Translations under genes and position numbers: made by a program
Shown here: piece by piece, positions 57,716 to 64,000 of the stretch
How positions within the stretch are numbered: the first letter of the stretch is position 1
How the letters are laid out: each line of letters starts with the position of its first letter
Notes under the pieces: model-generated
The model's database searches: none
Seen by the model: only the letters and a program-made list of their open reading frames with translations
What the model was told of the DNA's origin: nothing
Assembly: GCF_001598855.1 (NCBI RefSeq)
Contig: NZ_BCZS01000015.1
Location: 62,001 to 126,000 of the forward strand
Source: Pluralibacter gergoviae ATCC 33028 = NBRC 105706
Lineage (GTDB): Bacteria > Pseudomonadota > Gammaproteobacteria > Enterobacterales > Enterobacteriaceae
Direction of reading: 5' to 3'
DNA length: 64,000 nt

Positions 57716-58762
57716 ATGACGCAATTCAATCCCGTCGATCATCCGCATCGCCGCTATAACCCGCTGACGGGCCAGTGGATCCTGGTTTCGCCGCACCGCG
57801 CCAAGCGCCCCTGGCAGGGGGCGCAGGAGACGCCGTCTAAGCAGACGCTGCCCGCCTACGATCCCGACTGCTTCCTCTGCCCGGGCAATACCCGGGTTAC
57901 CGGCGATAAAAATCCTGACTATACCGGCACCTACGTCTTTACCAACGACTTCGCGGCGCTGATGACCGATACGCCGGACGCGCCGGAGAGCAGCGATCCG
58001 CTGATGCGCTGCCAGAGCGCCCGCGGCACCAGCCGGGTGATCTGCTTTTCGCCGGACCACAGCAAAACGCTGCCGGAGCTGAGCCTCAGCGCGCTGGAGG
58101 AGATCGTCAAGACCTGGCAGCAGCAGACCGCCGAGCTGGGCGCTGACTATCCGTGGGTGCAGGTGTTCGAGAACAAAGGCGCGGCGATGGGCTGCTCCAA
58201 CCCGCATCCCCACGGCCAGGTGTGGGCCAACAGCTTTCTGCCCAACGAAATCGCGCGCGAAGACCGCCTGCAGCAGGACTATTTCCGCGAGCAGGGTTCG
58301 CCGATGCTCCTTGATTACGTGCAGCGCGAGCTGGCGGACGGCAGCCGCACTGTAGTCGAGACCGAACACTGGCTGGCGGTGGTGCCCTACTGGGCGGCGT
58401 GGCCGTTTGAAACCCTGCTGCTGCCGAAGGCCCACGTACTGCGCATTACCGATTTAAGCGAAGCCCAGCGCGGCGATCTGGCGATTGCGCTGAAAAAGCT
58501 GACCAGCCGCTACGATAACCTGTTCCAGTGCTCCTTCCCCTACTCGATGGGCTGGCACGGCGCGCCGTTCAACGGCGAGGAAAATCAGCACTGGCAGCTG
58601 CACGCCCACTTTTATCCGCCGCTGCTGCGCTCCGCTACGGTGCGCAAGTTTATGGTCGGCTACGAGATGCTGGCGGAAACCCAGCGCGACCTGACGGCCG
58701 AACAGGCCGCAGAACGCCTGCGCGCACTGAGCGACGTTCATTTTCGCGAATCCGGAGAATAA
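57716..58762 (+). CDS. galT: Galactose-1-phosphate uridylyltransferase
   Basis: 348 residues (E. coli 348). Active-site NPHPHGQVW with the uridylylated His near 166, Zn ligands in CFLCPGN, and the C-terminal [11 protein letters not shown]-like block. Starts 9 nt after galE with AGGAC. Confidence 0.98.
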   Translation: MTQFNPVDHPHRRYNPLTGQWILVSPHRAKRPWQGAQETPSKQTLPAYDPDCFLCPGNTRVTGDKNPDYTGTYVFTNDFAALMTDTPDAPESSDPLMRCQSARGTSRVICFSPDHSKTLPELSLSALEEIVKTWQQQTAELGADYPWVQVFENKGAAMGCSNPHPHGQVWANSFLPNEIAREDRLQQDYFREQGSPMLLDYVQRELADGSRTVVETEHWLAVVPYWAAWPFETLLLPKAHVLRITDLSEAQRGDLAIALKKLTSRYDNLFQCSFPYSMGWHGAPFNGEENQHWQLHAHFYPPLLRSATVRKFMVGYEMLAETQRDLTAEQAAERLRALSDVHFRESGE

Positions 58763-58768
58763 AAAACA

Positions 58769-59917
58769 ATGAGTCTGAAAGAGAACACCCAGTCCCTGTT
58801 TGCTGAAAAATTTGGCTACCCTGCCACCCACGTTATCCAGGCGCCGGGCCGCGTTAATCTGATCGGCGAACACACCGACTACAACGACGGCTTCGTGCTG
58901 CCCTGCGCCATTGATTATCAGACGGTCATCAGCTGCGCGCCGCGCCAGGAACGCACGGTGCGGGTGATTGCGGCGGATTATGACAACCAGACGGACGAGT
59001 TTTCCCTCGACGCGCCGATTATCGCTCACGATACCCAGCAGTGGTCCAACTACGTGCGCGGCGTAGTGAAACACCTGATGAAGCGCAGCGATAAGTTTGG
59101 CGGCGTGGACATGGTAATCAGCGGCAATGTGCCGCAGGGCGCGGGCCTCAGCTCTTCGGCGTCGCTGGAAGTGGCGGTCGGCACCGTGTTCCAGCAGCTG
59201 TATCACCTGCCGCTGGACGGGGCGCAGATTGCCCTCAACGGCCAGGAAGCGGAGAACCAGTTCGTCGGCTGCAACTGCGGCATCATGGATCAGCTGATCT
59301 CGGCGCTGGGCAAAAAAGACAGCGCGCTGCTGATCGACTGCCGCTCGCTGGGTACGAAGGCCGTACCGATGCCGCAGGGCGCGGCGGTCATCATCATCAA
59401 CAGCAACTTTAAGCGCACCCTGGTCGGCAGCGAATACAACACTCGCCGCGAGCAGTGCGAAACCGGCGCCCGCTTCTTCCAGCAGCCCGCCCTGCGCGAC
59501 GTCACCCTCGATGAATTTAACGCCGTGGCCAGCGAGCTGGATCCGCTGGTGGCGAAGCGCGTGCGCCATGTGCTGACCGAAAACGCCCGTACCGTCGAGG
59601 CCGCGGACGCGCTGGCGAAAGGCGATCTGGCGCGGATGGGCGTGCTGATGGCCGAATCCCACGCTTCAATGCGCGACGATTTCGAAATCACCGTGCCGCA
59701 GATCGATACCCTGGTGGAGATTGTTAAAGACGCCATCGGCGATAAAGGCGGCGTGCGCATGACCGGCGGCGGCTTCGGCGGCTGCGTGGTGGCGCTGGTG
59801 CCGGACGGGCTGGTGGAAATCGTCCGCGACGCGGTCAGCGCGCAGTATGAAGCCAGAACCGGCATCAAAGAGACCTTCTACGTCTGCAAAGCATCCCAGG
59901 GGGCCGGCCAGTGCTGA
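58769..59917 (+). CDS. galK: Galactokinase
   Basis: 382 residues, equal to E. coli GalK. GHMP kinase motifs: [19 protein letters not shown] near 28-46, the ATP loop [15 protein letters not shown] near 123, and [11 protein letters not shown] near 335. Phosphorylates alpha-galactose at C1. 6 nt after galT. Confidence 0.98.
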   Translation: MSLKENTQSLFAEKFGYPATHVIQAPGRVNLIGEHTDYNDGFVLPCAIDYQTVISCAPRQERTVRVIAADYDNQTDEFSLDAPIIAHDTQQWSNYVRGVVKHLMKRSDKFGGVDMVISGNVPQGAGLSSSASLEVAVGTVFQQLYHLPLDGAQIALNGQEAENQFVGCNCGIMDQLISALGKKDSALLIDCRSLGTKAVPMPQGAAVIIINSNFKRTLVGSEYNTRREQCETGARFFQQPALRDVTLDEFNAVASELDPLVAKRVRHVLTENARTVEAADALAKGDLARMGVLMAESHASMRDDFEITVPQIDTLVEIVKDAIGDKGGVRMTGGGFGGCVVALVPDGLVEIVRDAVSAQYEARTGIKETFYVCKASQGAGQC

Positions 59918-60951
59918 ACGAAACGCCAACCCTCGCGCCGGACGGGCAGCCGTTCCGGCTGCTGACCCTGCGCAATGCCGCCGGCATGGTGGTCACCCTG
60001 ATGGACTGGGGCGCGACGCTGCTCTCCGCCCGGGTGCCGCTGGGCGACGGTTCGGTGCGCGAAGCCCTGCTCGGCTGCGCCAGCCCGGAGCAGTATCCGC
60101 AGCAGTCGGCGTTTCTCGGCGCCTCGGTTGGCCGCTACGCCAACCGTATTGCCGACAGCCGCTTTAGCCTCAATGGCGAAAGTTACGCCCTGACGCCGAG
60201 TCAGGGCGTCAATCAGCTGCACGGCGGGCTGGAGGGCTTCGATAAGCGCCGCTGGAAGATTGAGAATCACAACGACGATAGCGCGCTGTTTTCGCTGGAG
60301 TCCTGCGACGGCGATCAGGGCTTTCCGGGCCACCTGCGGGCGACGGCAAAGTTTCACCTCGGCGACGATAATTCGCTCACCATCGAATACCGCGCGCAGG
60401 TAGATAAGGCCTGTCCGGTGAATCTGACCAATCACGTCTACTTCAACCTCGACGGCGGCCGGAGCGATGTGCGCCAGCACCGGCTGCAGATCGCCGCCGG
60501 GCAGTATCTGCCGGTGGACGAAACGGGTATTCCCCGCGCCGGGCTAAAGCCGGTGGCGAACACCGGCTTCGACTTCCGGGCGCCGAAGGCGATTGCCGAC
60601 GACTTCCTCAGCGACGAGGATCAGCGCAAAGCCAAAGGCTACGACCACGCGTTTCTGCTCGACGCGCAGGGATCGCTGGATCAGCCGGTGGCGCAGGTAT
60701 GGTCGGCGGACGCGCAGCTGTCGCTCAGGGTCTTTACCTCCGCACCCGCGCTGCAGTTCTACTCCGGCAACTACCTTGCGGGTACGCCGTCCCGCGACGG
60801 CGAGCCCTACACCGACTGGCAGGGGCTGGCGCTGGAGAGCGAATTTTTGCCCGACAGCCCCAATCATCCCGAGTGGCCGCAGCCGGACTGCGTGCTGCAG
60901 CCGGGTGAGGAGTACCTGAGCGTTACCCGCTACCAGTTTATTCCCGCCTGA
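59911..60951 (+). CDS. galM: Galactose mutarotase
   Basis: 346 residues from GTG 59911, overlapping galK by 7 nt. Aldose 1-epimerase blocks: [12 protein letters not shown], the catalytic base region [25 protein letters not shown] with the His, and the Glu in [13 protein letters not shown]. It interconverts beta- and alpha-galactose. Confidence 0.97.
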   Translation: MLNETPTLAPDGQPFRLLTLRNAAGMVVTLMDWGATLLSARVPLGDGSVREALLGCASPEQYPQQSAFLGASVGRYANRIADSRFSLNGESYALTPSQGVNQLHGGLEGFDKRRWKIENHNDDSALFSLESCDGDQGFPGHLRATAKFHLGDDNSLTIEYRAQVDKACPVNLTNHVYFNLDGGRSDVRQHRLQIAAGQYLPVDETGIPRAGLKPVANTGFDFRAPKAIADDFLSDEDQRKAKGYDHAFLLDAQGSLDQPVAQVWSADAQLSLRVFTSAPALQFYSGNYLAGTPSRDGEPYTDWQGLALESEFLPDSPNHPEWPQPDCVLQPGEEYLSVTRYQFIPA

Positions 60952-60957
60952 CTGACG

Positions 60958-60984
60958 GCCCTCCCTCCGCGGAGGGCTTTTTTT
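60958..60984 (+). terminator. Intrinsic terminator of galETKM
   Basis: GCCCTCC-CTCCGC-GGAGGGC followed by seven T, 7 nt past the galM stop. Confidence 0.93.
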
Positions 60985-61115
60985 CATCACCCTGCTGAAA
61001 ATAGCGCCACTTGCCAACAAAAAGACAAAGAGTGCTTCACAAGCGCCTTACGCAACGCCGCTATTTTCGCTATGGTTAGGGATAAGCGTTGCCTGTGGTA
61101 TCCCCACAGCAATAT

Positions 61116-61134
61116 AATGAGAATTGTTATCATT
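61116..61134. promoter_or_regulatory. Fur box before gpmA
   Basis: AATGAGAATTGTTATCATT matches the 19-bp Fur consensus (GATAATGATAATCATTATC) at most positions and lies 23-41 bp before the gpmA ATG. E. coli gpmA is a known Fur target. Confidence 0.85.
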
Positions 61135-61156
61135 AGAGCAATTTCAGGAGAACAAG

Positions 61157-61909
61157 ATGGCAGTAACTAAGCTGGTACTGGTTCGCCACGGCGAGAGCCA
61201 GTGGAACAATGAAAACCGCTTCACCGGTTGGTATGACGTTGATCTGTCCGAGAAAGGCGTTGGCGAAGCAAAGGCGGCGGGCAAGCTGCTGAAGGCTGAA
61301 GGCTTCAGCTTCGATTTTGCTTATACCTCCGTGCTGAAACGTGCCATCCACACCCTGTGGAACGTGCTGGACGAGCTGGATCAGGCCTGGCTGCCGGTTG
61401 AGAAATCCTGGAAGCTGAACGAACGCCACTACGGCGCGCTGCAGGGCCTCAACAAAGCCGAAACCGCCGAGAAGTACGGCGACGAGCAGGTTAAACAGTG
61501 GCGCCGCGGCTTCGCGGTAACCCCGCCGGAGCTGACCAAAGACGACGAGCGCTATCCGGGCCACGATCCGCGCTACGCGAAGCTGACGGAAAAAGAGCTG
61601 CCGACCACCGAGAGCCTGGCTATCTGCATCGACCGCGTGGTGCCGTACTGGAACGACACCATTCTGCCGCGCCTGAAGAGCGGCGAGCGCGTGATTATTG
61701 CCGCCCACGGCAACTCCCTGCGCGCGCTGGTGAAATACCTCGACAACATGAGCGAAGACGAAATCCTCGAGCTGAACATCCCGACCGGCGTACCGCTGGT
61801 GTACGAGTTCGACGAAAACTTCAAGCCGGTCAAACACTACTACCTGGGTAACGCTGACGAAATCGCCGCCAAAGCGGCCGCCGTGGCAAACCAGGGTAAA
61901 GCGAAGTAA
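61157..61909 (+). CDS. gpmA: Phosphoglycerate mutase, 2,3-BPG-dependent
   Basis: 250 residues from ATG 61157 behind AGGAG, equal to E. coli GpmA. Phosphohistidine motif [10 protein letters not shown] (His11), Arg62-type [20 protein letters not shown], and the second His in [12 protein letters not shown]. Glycolytic 3PG to 2PG conversion. Confidence 0.98.
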   Translation: MAVTKLVLVRHGESQWNNENRFTGWYDVDLSEKGVGEAKAAGKLLKAEGFSFDFAYTSVLKRAIHTLWNVLDELDQAWLPVEKSWKLNERHYGALQGLNKAETAEKYGDEQVKQWRRGFAVTPPELTKDDERYPGHDPRYAKLTEKELPTTESLAICIDRVVPYWNDTILPRLKSGERVIIAAHGNSLRALVKYLDNMSEDEILELNIPTGVPLVYEFDENFKPVKHYYLGNADEIAAKAAAVANQGKAK

Positions 61910-61916
61910 TCCTCTG

Positions 61917-61941
61917 CGGGCAGCGTTCGCTGCCCGTTTTT
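61917..61941. terminator. Terminator between gpmA and the metal ABC operon
   Basis: CGGGCAGC-GTTC-GCTGCCCG followed by TTTTTC, 8 nt past the gpmA stop. It abuts the convergent ABC ATPase stop. Confidence 0.9.
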
Positions 61942-62711
61942 CAGCTTACGCCATCAATCATCGCCTGCAGCCTGCCCTGTGAACAGCGCTCGACTCGCGC
62001 GCGAACACCGTATACCTGTGCCAGGTTCTCCGGCGTAATCACCGCTTCCGGCGCGCCGCCGGCAACTAACCGCCCTTCCCTGAGCATCAGAACCTGCTCG
62101 CCGTGATGCAGGGCGATATTAATGTCGTGGACCACCACCACGGTTACCATATTGCGCGCCAGGGTCTCACGGCGGATCAGCGCCATTACCTGAAACTGGT
62201 GATTGAGATCGAGAGCGCTAAGCGGCTCATCGAGCAGCAGCAGGTCGGGCCTGCGGATCAGCGATTGGGCGAGCCCCACCAGCTGCTTCTGGCCGCCGGA
62301 CAGTTCGTCGAGGTAGCGCATCGCCAGGTGCGAAATGCCCAGCTCGGCCAGCAGCGCCAGAGCGCCGTCTCTCTCCGGCTCCGCTCCGCGCCCGCCCGAC
62401 GCCCGCCGGGCGACAATCACCGACTCCAGGACGTGCAGATGCACGCCGGGCGGCAGCGACTGCGGCAAATACACCACCCGCGCTGCGCGCGCTGCCGGCG
62501 TCAGCGTCAGCAGGCTTTCGCCATCGAGCAGCACCTCTCCACTGGCCCGATTCAGCCCGGCAAGCGCGCGCAGCAGCGTCGATTTACCGCAGCCGTTATG
62601 GCCGAGCAGCATCGTCACCTCGCCGCGCTTCAGGTCGGGCACGTGAAGATCGTCAATAATACGCCGCCTGCCGTAGCCGACGCCAAGTCCGGCAATCGTC
62701 AGTCCGCTCAT
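61941..62711 (-). CDS. Iron/cobalamin-type ABC importer ATPase
   Basis: 256 residues from ATG 62711, overlapping the permease stop by 4 nt (ATGA); the longer open frame upstream is inside the permease. FepC/BtuD/FhuC family: Walker A GHNGCGKS near 38, VVYLPQSLPPG Q-loop, signature LSGGQKQLVGLAQSL, Walker [18 protein letters not shown]-loop VVHDINIALHHGEQ. It energises the FecCD-type permease. The metal chelate is not identifiable. E. coli has aroG rather than this operon next to gpmA. Confidence 0.93.
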   Translation of the reverse strand: MSGLTIAGLGVGYGRRRIIDDLHVPDLKRGEVTMLLGHNGCGKSTLLRALAGLNRASGEVLLDGESLLTLTPAARAARVVYLPQSLPPGVHLHVLESVIVARRASGGRGAEPERDGALALLAELGISHLAMRYLDELSGGQKQLVGLAQSLIRRPDLLLLDEPLSALDLNHQFQVMALIRRETLARNMVTVVVVHDINIALHHGEQVLMLREGRLVAGGAPEAVITPENLAQVYGVRARVERCSQGRLQAMIDGVS

Positions 62712-63784
62712 GATATCTGCCCCCGGCGGCGAAAAAGAATGCTCAGAAAAAACGGCACGCCCACCAGCGAAGTGACGATGCCGACGGGCACCACCACGCC
62801 GGGGATAAGATTTTTCGAGGCGGTCGACGCAAGCGACAGCACCAGGCCGCCAACCAGCGCGCTGCCTGGCAGGTAGAAGCGGTGGTCCTCGCCGAGCAGC
62901 CGGCGGGCAATGTGCGGCGAAACCAGCCCGATAAAACCGACCGGCCCCACGAAGGCCACCGACAGCCCCGCCAGCAGGCTTATCCGCAGCAGCGACGTCA
63001 GCCGCAGTCGCCGGACGTCGATGCCGAAACTCAGGGCGCGATCTTCGCCGAGCCGCAGGGCGGTTAGCTGCCAGCAGGCGCGCATCGCCCACGGAAATAG
63101 CAGCCCCAGCGCTCCGGCGAGGATCGCAACATTCGGCCACGAGGCCCGCGACAGGCTGCCCATCGTCCAGAACACCAGTCCCTGCAGGGTGTCCTCATCG
63201 GCCACGAACTGCATCATCGACACCAGGGCGTGAAAGGTAAACACCAGCGCAATGCCGAACAGCACCATGCCGGACACGGCCATTCGCGCCCAGCGGGTCA
63301 GGCCGTCCAGCAGCAGCGCCGAGAACAGCGCAAAGACAAAAGCGTTAACCGGAATAAAAGCGCTTGCCGGGATCCCCGGCAGACCAAGACCCAGCACGAT
63401 CGCCAGCGCCGCCCCGAAGGCCGCCGCCGAGGAGACGCCGAGCGTGAACGGGCTGGCCAGCGGATTATTGAGGATCGTCTGCATCTCGGCGCCGGCCATT
63501 CCCAGCGCCGTGCCAACCAGCAGCGCCATTAGCGCGTAGGGTAAGCGGATATCCCAGACGATAACCCGCACGCCGCCGCCGGCGGCGGCCGGGTGGAGCA
63601 GCGTCTGCCACAGCGTCGACGGCGACAGGCCGGCGGGGCCCAGCGAAAAATCGAGCAACAGCGCGCCAACAATCGCCGCGCCCAGGGCCAACAGCAGCAG
63701 GCAGCGCCTGCGCATCAGCCGGCGGTAGCCGCGCGTAATGGCGCTGTCAGAAGAAATGTTTTCAGTTATATCCGTCACAGTCAC
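62708..63784 (-). CDS. FecCD-family importer permease
   Basis: About 358 residues from GTG 63784; GTG 63778 has a better-spaced GAGG site and is equally possible. Ten or so helices with FecCD blocks: DIRLPYALMALLVGTALGMAGAEMQTILNNPLASPFTLGVSSAAAFGA (e.g. MAGAEMQTILNNPLASPFTLG) and the C-terminal GPVGFIGLVSPHIARRLLG. The N-terminal ~30 residues are polar. Transports iron-siderophore, haem, cobalamin or related chelates. Confidence 0.93.
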   Translation of the reverse strand: MTVTDITENISSDSAITRGYRRLMRRRCLLLLALGAAIVGALLLDFSLGPAGLSPSTLWQTLLHPAAAGGGVRVIVWDIRLPYALMALLVGTALGMAGAEMQTILNNPLASPFTLGVSSAAAFGAALAIVLGLGLPGIPASAFIPVNAFVFALFSALLLDGLTRWARMAVSGMVLFGIALVFTFHALVSMMQFVADEDTLQGLVFWTMGSLSRASWPNVAILAGALGLLFPWAMRACWQLTALRLGEDRALSFGIDVRRLRLTSLLRISLLAGLSVAFVGPVGFIGLVSPHIARRLLGEDHRFYLPGSALVGGLVLSLASTASKNLIPGVVVPVGIVTSLVGVPFFLSILFRRRGQIS

Positions 63785-63785
63785 C

Positions 63786-64000
63786 TCAGCGGGGGGGATC
63801 CAGCACGTCGCGGATTTGCGCCTCGCTCAGCGCAATACCGAAGAACTGCCGATAGAACTCACGCGTTTCCTGACGCATATCGATATCGGCAAAGCGCTGC
63901 GGGTAGAGCATTTTCGCCAGCCACAGGAACTGCAGCGCCTCCTCGCTGGTTTCCCGGCACCACCAGAACATGCCTTTCGGGTTGACGTAGACGCGGCGGT
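63786..64000 (-). CDS. Metal ABC importer substrate-binding protein (3' end only)
   Basis: The C-terminal ~71 residues, open to the window edge: VYVNPKGMFWWCRETSEEALQFLWLAK then YPQRFADIDMRQETREFYRQFFG. This tail is typical of TroA/BtuF-type periplasmic binding proteins of the FecB/PF01497 class. It ends 1-2 nt before the permease start, so the operon order is binding protein, permease, ATPase. The ligand-binding part lies outside the window. Confidence 0.85.
   Translation of the reverse strand, partial: RRVYVNPKGMFWWCRETSEEALQFLWLAKMLYPQRFADIDMRQETREFYRQFFGIALSEAQIRDVLDPPR

Noticed and set aside
1-64000. CRISPR arrays, tRNA/rRNA genes, insertion sequences
   Set aside because: No regularly spaced repeats, cloverleaf-type sequence, rRNA motifs or transposase frames were seen.

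Overview
This 64 kb window is chromosomal DNA from a GC-rich member of the Enterobacteriaceae. Protein lengths and motifs match the Escherichia coli bio/uvrB/moa/mod/gal region almost gene for gene, while the hut operons, an eptA-basRS locus at this site, and accessory inserts point away from E. coli towards a Klebsiella/Enterobacter/Cedecea/Pluralibacter-like genus. The genus cannot be fixed from the sequence alone. No rRNA, tRNA, CRISPR array, transposase or integrase was found.

Layout, left to right. 1-6062: end of the ybhFSR ABC exporter, ybhQ, and the ybhP-clsB-ybhN lipid operon. 6112-9698: ybhL and the moaABCDE molybdopterin operon (minus strand) behind a Moco riboswitch. 9933-14405: ybhK, then eptA-basR-basS and the 30-codon peptide gene pmrR, each end carrying a PmrA box; together they remodel lipid A and tune that response. 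14500-20570: an AT-rich chaperone-usher fimbrial operon (subunit, usher, chaperone, adhesin) flanked by two copies of the basS 3' end/pmrR/PmrA-box segment, so it sits in a duplication. 21100-23121: uvrB with its SOS box. 23881-24603: an orphan UrtE/LivF-like ATPase behind a sigma54-like promoter and an NtrC-like site. 24578-29569: bioDCFB and divergent bioA around a BirA operator. 29612-31482: ybhB and an MscS-type channel.

31567-41102: histidine utilisation, as hutUH plus the permease hutT, and hutIGC, with matching operator-like sequences before hutU and hutI. Between hutC and hutU lies a 1.7 kb insert with an orphan Hcp, a membrane-anchored probable immunity protein and a broken type-44-like toxin gene, bounded by two related hairpins. 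41320-47293: lipoprotein ybhC and an mdtNOP-ytcA-type tripartite exporter. 47395-51178: pgl, ybhA, a two-gene cassette of small exported proteins (MoaF-like and NTF2-like), and a small serine hydrolase.

51168-56485: molybdate uptake and control (modABC, acrZ, modE, modF). 56690-60951: the galETKM operon with recognisable gal operator and CRP elements. 61157-61909: gpmA with a Fur box. 61941-64000: a FecCD/FepC-type metal or siderophore ABC importer running off the window. The conserved backbone is ordinary. The interesting parts are the duplicated basS-pmrR segment around the fimbrial island, the second pmrR-like gene, the decayed T6SS effector module inside hut, and the possibly nitrogen-regulated orphan ATPase.
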